From Sulfurimonas sp. (GTDB lineage Bacteria; Campylobacterota; Campylobacteria; Campylobacterales; Sulfurimonadaceae), in assembly GCF_028714655.1 (NCBI RefSeq), contig NZ_JAQTLY010000004.1, positions 1 through 64,000 on the forward strand: a stretch of DNA of 64,000 bases, read 5' to 3'. Numbering within the stretch: the first letter of the stretch is position 1; every line of letters begins with the position of its first letter. The notes beneath the pieces were generated by a model. The model worked only from the letters and a program-made list of their open reading frames with translations. It was not told the origin of the DNA and made no database searches. The position numbers and the translations under genes are program-made. Shown here one piece after another: positions 17,682-26,901 of this stretch.

Positions 17682-18418
17682 TATTTATGCTCCAGTGTTT
17701 TTAAAAATGTTTTTTCTATATTATCCGATATATCTTTAGCGTGATTCATAAAAAAGTAGTGATCGCCCTCATATACTATAAGTTTAGAATCTTTGATAAG
17801 CTTGTCTATCTTGTTTGCACTGCTTATCGGCGTAGCCGTATCATCTCTTCCCCAGCACAAAAGAGCTTTTCCTTTGTAATGAGAAAATTCTTTAGAAAAA
17901 TCCTCATCTACGACATTTTTAAAAGTTTGATACATCGGTTCGCTCAATTTTTTTGCATCATTTGCTACAAAAAACTCTCTAAATTTAGCCAACCCAAATA
18001 TTTTTAAAAATTTAAAAAGTGCTATTTTAGCCCTTACTTTAAACGGTTTAGGAATATAAATCCCTGCGCTTGCAACCAAAACGAGTACTTCAGGCTCAAG
18101 AAGAAGTGCAATCTTTCCGCCAAAGGAGTGTCCTAGTATTATATCTTTAGAGGCGTTTAAATGAATCATAAGAAGTTCTACTACTCTTGCGTAATCCTTT
18201 GTGGTGAGTGCCAGATTGCAAGTAGAGCTTCCAAACCCCGGCAAATCTATGTAAATATGACGAAAACTGTCCATATAAGGCGAAAAAAATTGTTTCATCA
18301 AATTTTTATTGCTGCCCCATCCATGCAAAATTATCAAATCAACTTTAGCCTGCGGATTTAAAATCTCGTAGCTTATATCTAAAGTATGTTGATTGTATTG
18401 GATCGACTTTATAGCCAT
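17681..18418 (-). CDS. alpha/beta-hydrolase
   Basis: This 245-residue single-domain hydrolase has an oxyanion region LHGWGSN, the nucleophile elbow GHSFGG (Ser about 98), an acidic residue in LLCWGRDDTATP and a C-terminal His in EGDHYFF. These form a complete catalytic triad. It sits between ddl and murF with one-base overlaps on both sides, an arrangement seen in other Campylobacterota. A cell-wall-linked esterase or amidase role is plausible but unproven. Confidence 0.85.
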   Translation of the reverse strand: MAIKSIQYNQHTLDISYEILNPQAKVDLIILHGWGSNKNLMKQFFSPYMDSFRHIYIDLPGFGSSTCNLALTTKDYARVVELLMIHLNASKDIILGHSFGGKIALLLEPEVLVLVASAGIYIPKPFKVRAKIALFKFLKIFGLAKFREFFVANDAKKLSEPMYQTFKNVVDEDFSKEFSHYKGKALLCWGRDDTATPISSANKIDKLIKDSKLIVYEGDHYFFMNHAKDISDNIEKTFLKTLEHK

Positions 18419-19455
18419 TATTTACCTTTTGCTTTGGAGATTGAATGGATATAGTCATAATTTACTCTTGCTCTTTTTGCGTGTGGAAGCGAATTTGAGA
18501 GTAACTCTATGGAGCCTTTGAAATCTTCAAAAAGATAGTTAGCCATAGATCCGGGGATAGGATTTATCTCGTTAAGATAGACTTCGCCCTCAATTACAAA
18601 GAAATCACATCTTATAAGCGCGCCCTCAAACAGATCTTTATAAACTTTTTCAAAATTTACTCTTAGTTTAGTTTCTAACTCTTTGCTTACTTCGGCTTTT
18701 AAAACCTGTTCGCTTCTTGAAAAGTCCATATATTTTTTTTCAAAATCTAAAAATTCTTCCTTATGAGGCTCTTCAACGATAGAGAAGTAAAATTTTCCGT
18801 CTGCGCTAAAACCTGCCAAATTGTACTCTTTGACACCATTTATAAACGGCTCTACTATAACGCTGCTGTCAAACTCAAACGCACTGTCAAGCGCATAATC
18901 AAGTTCGCCCTCTTCTTTTACTATGCTCACTCCTATAGAACTTCCGAGTCTTGAAGGTTTTACGATAACCGGATACGGAGTTTTTATATTGTTATGCTCT
19001 TTTAAGCTTAACTCTTCATATTTTAGACTCTTTATGCCTCTTGCATCGCAAAGCCATTTTGTGTATCTTTTATCATACGAAAACACGCTGGCATCAATCC
19101 TTGGACCGATATATTTGATAGAGAAAAAGTCCAAAAGCGCTGCAATAGTGCCGTCTTCTCCGTCTGCTCCGTGGATAAGATTTAAAAACACGCCGCCGTG
19201 TTCTACGGAACTAAACAGCCCTTTTTGCACGAAAGCCCCATGTGAAAGAGAGAGCTTAGCCATTTTTTTATGCTCGCCTTTTGAAAAGGTTACTGCTTTC
19301 ATTTTTGAAGGCTCTATCAGATAAAATGTATGATCTTGATCACAAAATATAAAACTCAACTCAAAACCTGATAACTTCTGTTTAAGAGTAATTGCACTTA
19401 CTATGCTAATTTCATGTTCAAAACTAGCTCCGCCGAATAAAATAGTTAATTTCAA
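18418..19455 (-). CDS. ddl: D-alanine-D-alanine ligase
   Basis: The 345-residue ATP-grasp ligase opens with LTILFGGASFEHEISIVSA and keeps PVIVKPSRLGSSIGVSIV and the C-terminal YLNEINPIPGSM (metal and ATP ligands). It makes D-Ala-D-Ala for MurF. The start is a TTG at 19455 with AAGGAAAT just upstream; no closer ATG fits the conserved N-terminus. It is followed directly by the hydrolase and murF in one operon. Confidence 0.93.
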   Translation of the reverse strand: MKLTILFGGASFEHEISIVSAITLKQKLSGFELSFIFCDQDHTFYLIEPSKMKAVTFSKGEHKKMAKLSLSHGAFVQKGLFSSVEHGGVFLNLIHGADGEDGTIAALLDFFSIKYIGPRIDASVFSYDKRYTKWLCDARGIKSLKYEELSLKEHNNIKTPYPVIVKPSRLGSSIGVSIVKEEGELDYALDSAFEFDSSVIVEPFINGVKEYNLAGFSADGKFYFSIVEEPHKEEFLDFEKKYMDFSRSEQVLKAEVSKELETKLRVNFEKVYKDLFEGALIRCDFFVIEGEVYLNEINPIPGSMANYLFEDFKGSIELLSNSLPHAKRARVNYDYIHSISKAKGK

Positions 19456-19469
19456 TATAATTTCCTTAC

Positions 19470-20036
19470 TTAAATTGTTTTTAAAAGCCTAAGAGCTTCT
19501 TTTACGAGAGAAGCGGTGTCGTTAGAGTTACATTCGCTTAATACTTTTAATATCTTCTCTTTTTTAAATCCTAAAGACTCTAACGCTTCGCTCGCTTGGT
19601 TAAAAGCTTGATTTAACGGTTCATTTTGCGATGAAACAAGCTCGACATCAAAACCGCTTAACTCGACTAAAATTCTTCCTGCATTTTTAGGACCGATTCC
19701 CGGAACTTTTTTTACGCCGTTTATGTCTTTATTATTTATTACGACTCCAAACTGTGCAGGCGTATATGTAGAGCAGATTGCCATTGCAACTTTCGGACCT
19801 ACGCCGTTTATTTTTATGAGCCTCTCAAAGAGTTTTTTTTCGCTCATCTCTAAAAACCCGTAAAGCAACTGGGCATCTTCTCTGATTATATGTGTCGTAA
19901 AAAGTTTAACCTCATCATTTCCTAGAGCAGAAAAGCTCTGCAAAGATATAAAAACTTCGTAAACTACGCCGTTTACATCCACATGCACAAAAGACGGCTC
20001 TTTGTATAAAATCTTTCCTCTTAAACCTACTATCAA
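19470..20036 (-). CDS. ruvA: Holliday junction DNA helicase subunit RuvA
   Basis: The 188-residue protein shows domain I (MIVGLRGK...VHVDVNGVVYEV), the double helix-hairpin-helix region with LIKINGVGPKVAMAI and VKKVPGIGPKNAGRIL, and a C-terminal domain III that contacts RuvB. It binds four-way junctions and loads RuvB for branch migration. The start is TTG at 20036, overlapping the TGA of the fapA-like gene by four bases. Ddl follows 14 bases downstream. Confidence 0.94.
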   Translation of the reverse strand: MIVGLRGKILYKEPSFVHVDVNGVVYEVFISLQSFSALGNDEVKLFTTHIIREDAQLLYGFLEMSEKKLFERLIKINGVGPKVAMAICSTYTPAQFGVVINNKDINGVKKVPGIGPKNAGRILVELSGFDVELVSSQNEPLNQAFNQASEALESLGFKKEKILKVLSECNSNDTASLVKEALRLLKTI

Positions 20037-21940
20037 TCACGCACCGCCTGAATCTCAAATACTCCCTCTTCTACCTCTACAACGGCAAACATTTTATCAG
20101 GCGACCCTTCTCTTGGCTTGTATACAAGCTGAATAGGCGGCTTAATTAACTTAAAAATAATTTCATTATGCCCAATCCATTTATCTCTGTTTATAATTCT
20201 TGCATCTACAATATTATCTTGAAAAGATGCCGTTTTGGTTGTTAAAAGAAGAAGTTTATCATTTTTGACATTATACTCATTTGTTATGTTTTCTAAATGC
20301 TCTTGTGTTTTGTAAAATTGCTTATATTTAGCAACAAAAGATGCGGGCATCTGTATACCGTTTTTTTTATAATGTATCAATCTCTGTTTTACTTCATTAA
20401 AAGCAGTCTGATTATCTTGAACTAACTTTTTATATCTGTCTATCTCTTTTTTTATCTCTTCAACACTAACTCGAAGCTCATTTATCTCATTTTGATTTTC
20501 ATTAAGCCCCTCTTTTTTATCTTTTTGCACTAGCGGATCAATCGTAAAAATATTTTCACTTCCCTGAAGCTTTTTAATTTCAATCAATCTTGAAGCCGTA
20601 GCTTTGACATGTGAAGCGCACAATCCTATCTCTATATCTTTAGCTCTAATATTTCCGCCGAGTGCTTGAGCAATTTCTACTTTTTTTCCCTCAACGACTC
20701 CAAGTTCTAGTCTTGTGATTTTAATGTTATCCCCGACTGCTAAACCTTTATGTACATTTATAGTCAAATCATTTGCTCTTATTTGAGAAGTTTTATGGGT
20801 TTGTCCTTCTACCGTAGCTTTTTTTGCAGATATTTTAGCATTTGGTCCAACACTTCCTTTTATTTCGATTTCGCTGACTTCAATCTCCATACCGGTTCCG
20901 ATTGCATCTTTTTGATAATCATTCTCTTTTACACTCAAAGAGACATCTGAATCCAATCCCGTTGAAATAGATCCCGTTGTTTTAAAAGTTACCTCTCCGA
21001 CATCCATTTCTGATTTTATTTTATAGACATTTGCTTCCAAGCTTATATAACCGTTCGTTTTTGCACGATATATAATATTGTCTTTGTTATCAACGACTTC
21101 TATCGTATCATCAACGCTAAAATTCGGTACATTTCTTGTTTGCGGCTCTAAAGGTTCTAAGAATTCGCCGCGACAGTTTCTACCGGGTTTGCCCTTTTTG
21201 GGTTTTATATACTCCATTAAAGTATCACCCTCTAAAACACTGTTTATGAAACCTCTTTTAGAGTAATCAACACGATCACTCTCGCTTATTGAACTACTGT
21301 TTTTATCATAGTGAATTACAAATTCATCATTTATAGTAGGAGTCGGTTCATAGGCATCGGCTATAAGTATTGTTTGATTTTTATCATACTTTATATTTCC
21401 GTCGACTTTTGCTTGTGCAGAAATCTTTGAAACAACTTCTTTAACCATTTCATCAAAAATATTTACCAAAATACCGGCTTTTATCTTGCTTTTATTTATA
21501 TAATTTAAAAGATCTTCCTCAAATCTTGGATTACCGACAAGCTCAGAACCCGCTTTTATACTCAAATATACTTTACATTTTGTGGCATTTGCTCCGATGG
21601 CTGCATAAAAATTTTTAAATACATCTTTATTTTCTTTTGTATATATCTCTATTTCATACATCTGTTTTATTTGAAAACTTTGATTGAGTATTGCCGTGGC
21701 GTCATCTAGTTGATGTACTTCGGCTGCACTTACCTCTTCCCAGTCAGATTCACTTCTATCTCTGTTTATTCTTGTGTATGTCAAAATTTCTAATATATCA
21801 AAATCTAAGGTATTTGGGTTTACATTATTTTTTTTTGCTATATCGGCTATCTCTTTAGCAACATTTTGTGTCTTAACAACGGTAGGACGAATTTTTTTCG
21901 GTACTTGTTCTTTTTTGCTATTTGAATCAAATAACCCCAT
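20033..21940 (-). CDS. FapA-like (DUF342) polymer-forming protein
   Basis: The 635-residue protein belongs to the DUF342/FapA family. A mixed N-terminal domain precedes a central right-handed beta-helix region (about 255-430) rich in short glycine-turn repeats such as IKGSVGPNAKISAKKATVEG. A C-terminal coiled coil (about 460-530) follows. In Campylobacter and Vibrio relatives the family is linked to polar flagellum placement or cell-surface assembly. No signal peptide is seen. It opens the ruvA-ddl-hydrolase-murF operon and is divergent from murJ. Confidence 0.8.
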   Translation of the reverse strand: MGLFDSNSKKEQVPKKIRPTVVKTQNVAKEIADIAKKNNVNPNTLDFDILEILTYTRINRDRSESDWEEVSAAEVHQLDDATAILNQSFQIKQMYEIEIYTKENKDVFKNFYAAIGANATKCKVYLSIKAGSELVGNPRFEEDLLNYINKSKIKAGILVNIFDEMVKEVVSKISAQAKVDGNIKYDKNQTILIADAYEPTPTINDEFVIHYDKNSSSISESDRVDYSKRGFINSVLEGDTLMEYIKPKKGKPGRNCRGEFLEPLEPQTRNVPNFSVDDTIEVVDNKDNIIYRAKTNGYISLEANVYKIKSEMDVGEVTFKTTGSISTGLDSDVSLSVKENDYQKDAIGTGMEIEVSEIEIKGSVGPNAKISAKKATVEGQTHKTSQIRANDLTINVHKGLAVGDNIKITRLELGVVEGKKVEIAQALGGNIRAKDIEIGLCASHVKATASRLIEIKKLQGSENIFTIDPLVQKDKKEGLNENQNEINELRVSVEEIKKEIDRYKKLVQDNQTAFNEVKQRLIHYKKNGIQMPASFVAKYKQFYKTQEHLENITNEYNVKNDKLLLLTTKTASFQDNIVDARIINRDKWIGHNEIIFKLIKPPIQLVYKPREGSPDKMFAVVEVEEGVFEIQAVRD

Positions 21941-22043
21941 TGTTTTGCATCCTGTATTAAATTTTAAAAAATTCAGCCCTACATTTTAATCAAATATTTG
22001 TTAAAATTTCGTAAAGACAATATATATCCGTAAAAAGAAGCCT

Positions 22044-23453
22044 ATGTTTAAAGCAATATTCACCAATAGTTTTGGAATTTTATTCTCAAGAGTTTTAGGT
22101 TTTTTAAGAGATTTGATGACTGCTTCCGCACTCGGTGCTAACATTTACAGCGATATTTTTTTTATAGCATTTAAACTTCCAAACCTCTTTCGCCGCATCT
22201 TTGCCGAGGGTGCATTTACTCAAGTCTTCATCCCCGCTTACGCAAAATCAAAACATAGAGCCGTTTTTTTGGCTCATATATTTATAATTTTTATATCGAT
22301 AATAGTTATTTTATCCCTGCTTGTGACTATTTTGCCAAATATTGCCACACAGGTTATGGCGTTTGGTTTTAGCGACGAAATCGTCGAACTGGCTTCACCC
22401 TTTGTAGCCATAAACTTTTGGTACCTGCCGTTTATATTTGCAGTAACATTTCTCGGCTCGATTTTGCAATACAAGCGACACTTTGCCACAACGGCATTTT
22501 CCACGGCTCTGCTAAACATCTCGCTTATACTGGCACTGCTTCTATCCAAAGATAAAACTCAATGCGAAATAGTCTACTACCTTAGTTTCGGAGTCGTTGC
22601 CGGCGGAGCTATGCAACTTGCCGTTCACATCATCGCAATACAAAAGTTAGGGCTTTTAAAGCTTGTTTACGGCGGTTTTAGGTACTTAAAAATAAAATCA
22701 AAAAAGATAGCAATCGAAACGGATAAATTTAAAAAACAGTTTTTTCCGGCTATGTGGGGAAACTCTACTTCACAAGTCAGTGCATTTTTAGATACTTGGC
22801 TTGCTTCGTTTTTGAGCGCCGGCTCCATTAGTTATCTTTACTACTCAAACCGCATATTTCAGCTTCCGTTGGCTCTTTTTGCCATTGCAACTTCTATTGC
22901 CCTTTTTCCAAGCATTGCAAGGTACATAAAAAACCAAGATGAAGAAAAAGCTATGGCTTACCTTAAAAAAGCTTTTTGGTTTTTGGCATTTTTACTCACC
23001 GTAAGCACAATCGGCGGGTATATTTTGGCGAATGAGATAGTTTGGGGGCTTTTTGAAAGAGGTGCATTTACCGAAGCAGATACCCAAAAAACAATGGTAG
23101 TTTTACAGATGTATATGATAGGGCTTCTGCCGTTTGGTCTGCAAAAACTTTTTCTGCTCTGGCTCTATGCAAAAGAGCAACAGCTGATTGCTGCAAAAAT
23201 CGCCACTATCTCTCTTGGATCTAACATCATATTTTCTCTTCTTTTCATTGTGCCTTTTGGAGCATCGGGACTCGCCCTTGCCGGAACGCTAGGCGGATTT
23301 GTCGGATTTTTTCTAACGATAAGAGCATTCGGCGCAAAAAACTTTTTTGATATACTTCACTCTAAAAAAAGCATCTATCTTATTGTCGGCTCTATTTTAT
23401 TTACGATTTTATTACTGATTTTTAAAGATTTTATCACGAGACTTCTTTCATAG
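22044..23453 (+). CDS. murJ: lipid II flippase MurJ
   Basis: The 469-residue membrane protein has about 14 predicted membrane helices. It starts with the family N-terminus FTNSFGILFSRVLGFLRDLMTASALG and carries PNLFRRIFAEGAFTQVFIPAY and FQLPLALFAIATSIALFP. It moves lipid-linked peptidoglycan precursor across the inner membrane. It is divergent from the operon that contains ddl and murF, so three consecutive steps of wall synthesis are clustered. Its stop codon lies at the edge of a dispersed repeat. Confidence 0.94.
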   Translation: MFKAIFTNSFGILFSRVLGFLRDLMTASALGANIYSDIFFIAFKLPNLFRRIFAEGAFTQVFIPAYAKSKHRAVFLAHIFIIFISIIVILSLLVTILPNIATQVMAFGFSDEIVELASPFVAINFWYLPFIFAVTFLGSILQYKRHFATTAFSTALLNISLILALLLSKDKTQCEIVYYLSFGVVAGGAMQLAVHIIAIQKLGLLKLVYGGFRYLKIKSKKIAIETDKFKKQFFPAMWGNSTSQVSAFLDTWLASFLSAGSISYLYYSNRIFQLPLALFAIATSIALFPSIARYIKNQDEEKAMAYLKKAFWFLAFLLTVSTIGGYILANEIVWGLFERGAFTEADTQKTMVVLQMYMIGLLPFGLQKLFLLWLYAKEQQLIAAKIATISLGSNIIFSLLFIVPFGASGLALAGTLGGFVGFFLTIRAFGAKNFFDILHSKKSIYLIVGSILFTILLLIFKDFITRLLS

Positions 23454-23616
23454 TCTAGATCCTGAATCAAGTTCAGGATAACGGAGAACAAGATGACGGA
23501 AGAACAGGAAACTTAGTCATTCCGAACTTTTGACAATCTCGTCATTCCAAACTTGTACTACAAGGGCATTTCCTTTGGTCATTTGGAATCTAATTTAAAG
23601 GTTATACAGAACTCTA
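23450..23616 (+). repeat. dispersed palindromic repeat, copy 1
   Basis: The copy contains CCTGAATCAAGTTCAGG and ends with the CATTTGGAATCTAATTT module. Between them lie two CATTCC modules and a TACAAGGGCATTTCC insertion. It is the most diverged copy: its left end is fused to the murJ stop codon and its terminal repeats are poor. Confidence 0.8.
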
Positions 23617-23639
23617 ATAATTCTTCCTGCCAAATATGC

Positions 23640-23668
23640 TATAATCATACACATACTTTATACACATA
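23640..23668 (+). promoter_or_regulatory. ccdAB promoter and direct-repeat operator candidate
   Basis: TATAAT at 23640-23645 is followed by two exact copies of ATACACATA (23647-23655 and 23660-23668), 13 bases apart, ending 10 bases before the ccdA ATG. Repeated sites beside the promoter fit autoregulation by a CcdA-type antitoxin; the binding is inferred. Confidence 0.5.
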
Positions 23669-23678
23669 GGACATATAG

Positions 23679-23924
23679 ATGACGGCACTGTATAATCCTC
23701 ACGCGAAGAAAAAAGCAACCAATCTTAGTATAAATTCCGATTTGCTTAAAAAAGCAAAAGAACTTCACATAAATATATCTAACTCGCTAGAAAAAACATT
23801 GATAGAGCTTATAAAAGAACAAGAGATAAAAAACTGGGAAACTCTAAACAAAACTTCTATAAACAACTACAATAAAAGAGTCGCAAAACATGGTACTTTT
23901 AGTGATGGTATAAGAAGTTTTTAA
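23679..23924 (+). CDS. ccdA: CcdA-type antitoxin
   Basis: The 81-residue protein has a basic ribbon-helix-helix-like N-terminus (KKKATNLSINSDLLKKAKELHINIS) and an acidic/flexible C-terminus with the CcdA-like stretch NWETLNKTSINNYN. It should neutralise the adjacent CcdB and repress the operon. Its TAA overlaps the ccdB ATG by one base. The pair sits between murJ and cysS directly after a dispersed repeat, suggesting insertion as a module. Confidence 0.85.
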   Translation: MTALYNPHAKKKATNLSINSDLLKKAKELHINISNSLEKTLIELIKEQEIKNWETLNKTSINNYNKRVAKHGTFSDGIRSF

Positions 23925-24229
23925 TGGCTCAGTTTGATGTATATAAAAATCCAAACCAAAAAACAAATCAAGAGATACCTTTTTTGCTGGATATTCAAAA
24001 CGACATACTAAAAGAGCTTTCGACTAGAGTGGTTGTGCCTTTGGTTTTAAATATGAAGCCTGCAAAAATACTAAATCCCAAGTTTGAGATAAACTCTTTG
24101 ACGGTTACTATGTCAACAGCCGAACTAGCCGGTATATCCACGGATAACTTGGGCTTACTTGTTTGTTCGCTAAAAGATAAAAGAGACGAGATAATTTCGG
24201 CAGTCGACTTTATGATAACAGGTTTTTAA
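23924..24229 (+). CDS. ccdB: CcdB-type gyrase toxin
   Basis: The 101-residue protein matches CcdB in length and pattern: N-terminal AQFDVYKNPN, central IPFLLDIQNDILKELSTRVVVPLV, and C-terminal SLKDKRDEIISAVDFMITGF. In CcdB the last three residues (WGI) contact GyrA; here the end is TGF, so the usual tryptophan is absent. The known role is poisoning of DNA gyrase when the antitoxin is lost. It is cotranslated with ccdA. Confidence 0.87.
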   Translation: MAQFDVYKNPNQKTNQEIPFLLDIQNDILKELSTRVVVPLVLNMKPAKILNPKFEINSLTVTMSTAELAGISTDNLGLLVCSLKDKRDEIISAVDFMITGF

Positions 24230-24244
24230 AAAGGAAATAATTAA

Positions 24245-25645
24245 ATGTTTATTTATGATTCGGTACAAAAAATAAAAAGAGAGTTTATCTCGCAAGAAGA
24301 CGGCAAAGTTTCGCTTTATGTCTGCGGTCCTACGGTTTACGACGATGCGCATCTGGGACATGCAAAAAGTGCTTTGGTTTTTGACCTTCTCTCCCGTGTT
24401 TTAAGCGCTAACGAATACGAAGTAACTTATGCAAGAAATATCACGGATATAGATGATAAAATCATCAAAAAAGCAGCAGAAACAAACAAAAGCATAAAAG
24501 AGATAACTGACTTTTATACGCAAGCTTACCATGAAGAGATGAGTAAACTCGGTGTTGCTCGTCCAAGTATTGAACCAAAAGCTACGGAATCGCTTGAAGC
24601 CATGTTTGAGCTTATACAAAAGCTTCTTGATAACAACCACGCTTACAAAACAAGCAGCGGAGATATTTACTTCGACACTTCAAGCGATATCGACTACCTG
24701 AAACTATCGCATAGAGTTCAAGACGAAAGCGAAAAACTCCAAAGGGTGGAGAGTTCGTCGGAGAAAAAAAACAGTGCCGATTTTGCACTTTGGAAAAGCG
24801 TACACGACGATAGCGTCTCATTTGATTCGCCGTTTGGCAAAGGTCGCCCCGGATGGCACACCGAGTGTTCTGCAATGATAGAGAAACATTTAGCAAAAAA
24901 AGAGGCAAAATTTGCAGTAGATATCCACGGCGGCGGAGCCGATCTGCTCTTTCCTCACCACGAGAATGAAGCGGCACAAACAAGATGTGCTACAAACCAT
25001 ACTTTGGCTAATTACTGGATGCACAACGGCTTTGTAAATATAGACGGCGAGAAGATGAGCAAAAGCTTGGGAAACAGCTTTTTTCTGCGTGACGCTCTTA
25101 AGGTTTACGACGGAGAAGTTTTAAGATTTTATCTGCTTGGCACTCATTATAGAGCCAACTTCAATTTTAATGAAGAGGATTTGTTGAACTCCAAAAAGAG
25201 ACTGGATAAAATCTACAGACTTAAAAAACGACTCTTTGGTTTAACGCATGAAAATCAAAAAACAGCTTTTGGAGACGAACTCTTAAAAACTCTAAGCGAT
25301 GACTTAAATATTTCGGCTTCTTTAGCACTTATAGATGAAATGATTTCAGTTGCAAACGAAAAACTTGACTCTGACGCAAAAGCCAAAGAGTTTAAAAAAG
25401 AGACTCTCTCAAATCTGGCTTATATAGAAAAAGTATTGGGATTTGGCGTTAAAAATCCTTACGAATATTTTCAGCAAGGGGTTGATGAAGAGACAAAAGC
25501 AAAAATCAACTCGCTTATACTCAAAAGAGCTGAAGCGAAAAAGGCAAAAGATTTCGCAACTTCCGATGCTATCCGCGATGAGATTTTAACTTACGGCGTA
25601 AATATAATGGATACAGCGCAAGGCACGCTCTGGGAGAAGATATAA
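24245..25645 (+). CDS. cysS: cysteinyl-tRNA synthetase
   Basis: The 466-residue class I synthetase has the HIGH-type motif HLGH in DDAHLGHAKSALVFD (about residues 36-39). Zinc ligands include the Cys in the N-terminal YVCGPTVYDD, a Cys near 209 and HHENEAAQ, and KMSKS occurs in GEKMSKSLGNSF. It charges tRNA-Cys. The gene begins 15 bases after ccdB with AAGGAAA as ribosome site, and may be partly cotranscribed with the toxin pair. Confidence 0.95.
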   Translation: MFIYDSVQKIKREFISQEDGKVSLYVCGPTVYDDAHLGHAKSALVFDLLSRVLSANEYEVTYARNITDIDDKIIKKAAETNKSIKEITDFYTQAYHEEMSKLGVARPSIEPKATESLEAMFELIQKLLDNNHAYKTSSGDIYFDTSSDIDYLKLSHRVQDESEKLQRVESSSEKKNSADFALWKSVHDDSVSFDSPFGKGRPGWHTECSAMIEKHLAKKEAKFAVDIHGGGADLLFPHHENEAAQTRCATNHTLANYWMHNGFVNIDGEKMSKSLGNSFFLRDALKVYDGEVLRFYLLGTHYRANFNFNEEDLLNSKKRLDKIYRLKKRLFGLTHENQKTAFGDELLKTLSDDLNISASLALIDEMISVANEKLDSDAKAKEFKKETLSNLAYIEKVLGFGVKNPYEYFQQGVDEETKAKINSLILKRAEAKKAKDFATSDAIRDEILTYGVNIMDTAQGTLWEKI

Positions 25646-25665
25646 TTGGCAAAGGAGGGAGAACA

Positions 25666-26889
25666 ATGAGTACATCAGCATGGCGTCAAGTGTTGACACT
25701 TCCTATTATCGTCATTGCTATGGGATATTTTGTAGATATTTACGATTTAATCCTCTTTGGAGTGGTGCGGGTCGAGAGTTTGAGCGAACTCGGACTAAAT
25801 AAAGAAGAGATAACTTCGTGGGGATCAATCATACTTAATGCCCAAATGGGAGGGATGTTAATCGGAGGAATATTATGGGGGATTTTAGGAGATAAAAAAG
25901 GGCGTTTATCCGTACTTTTTGCTTCGATTATCCTCTATTCGATTGCAAATTTTCTCAATGCGTTTGTTAGCAATGTCGAACAGTACGCACTTCTTCGTTT
26001 TATTGCAGGTATCGGTTTAGCCGGTGAGCTGGGAGCCGGAGTAACACTGGTTGCCGAAATTCTCCCAAAAGAGCTGCGCGGATACGGAGTAATGAGCATT
26101 GCGGCATTTGGGGTACTTGGAGTTGTTGCGGCAAATATCATAGCGGAACACTTTGCATGGCGTAATGCCTATATAATCGGGGGTTTACTCGGTTTTTCAC
26201 TGTTGATTTTAAGATTTCGAGTCAGAGAATCGGCAATGTTTGAACATCATTTAAGCGACGATGTGAAGAGAGGGCATTTTTTCGGTCTTTTCACCCACAA
26301 AAAGCTTTTTAACAAATATATCAAAGCAATCGTTATCGGAATGCCGTTATGGTATGTTGTAGGTGTTTTGGTGATGTTTTCACCCGAATTTGCAAAAGCG
26401 CTCTCTATTGAGGGAGAAGTAAGTGCGGGTCAATCACTAATGTACTGTTATATCGGACTATCTATCGGTGATTTAGCAAGCGGCTATCTCTCTCAGCAGA
26501 TGAAAAGCCGCAAACGAGCCTACGCAATTTTTATGCTCTTTTCATTGGCAAGCGTCGTTTACTACTTCAGCTTATCCGGCGCAAATGCCGCCTCTTTTTA
26601 CAGTGCGGTATTTTTTCTGGGGGTATTTTGCGGTTATTGGGCGCTCTTTATTACTATGGCGGCAGAACAGTTTGGGACAAATATCCGTGCAACGGTGGCA
26701 ACAACGATTCCAAATTTTGTTCGCGGTTCGGTAGTTCCCATCACTTCAAGCTTTATGTTTTTAAAAGAGAGTATGGGGGTCTTGGGTTCGGCAGCTACGG
26801 TCGGAACGGTAACATTTTTGGTTGCACTAATCGCTCTTTATTTTACCCGCGAAACATTTCATGAGGATTTGGATTATATAGAGATATAA
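25666..26889 (+). CDS. MFS transporter
   Basis: The 407-residue protein has 12 hydrophobic segments. The MFS loop 2-3 signature appears as GILGDKKGR (about residue 73), with acidic residues in the first helix (YFVDIYDL) and GLAGELGAGVTLVAE in the fourth, typical of sugar- or organic-acid-type symporters. Substrate cannot be assigned. The strong ribosome site AAAGGAGGGAG precedes the ATG, 20 bases after cysS. Confidence 0.85.
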   Translation: MSTSAWRQVLTLPIIVIAMGYFVDIYDLILFGVVRVESLSELGLNKEEITSWGSIILNAQMGGMLIGGILWGILGDKKGRLSVLFASIILYSIANFLNAFVSNVEQYALLRFIAGIGLAGELGAGVTLVAEILPKELRGYGVMSIAAFGVLGVVAANIIAEHFAWRNAYIIGGLLGFSLLILRFRVRESAMFEHHLSDDVKRGHFFGLFTHKKLFNKYIKAIVIGMPLWYVVGVLVMFSPEFAKALSIEGEVSAGQSLMYCYIGLSIGDLASGYLSQQMKSRKRAYAIFMLFSLASVVYYFSLSGANAASFYSAVFFLGVFCGYWALFITMAAEQFGTNIRATVATTIPNFVRGSVVPITSSFMFLKESMGVLGSAATVGTVTFLVALIALYFTRETFHEDLDYIEI

Positions 26890-26901
26890 AAGAGGATATA
26901 G

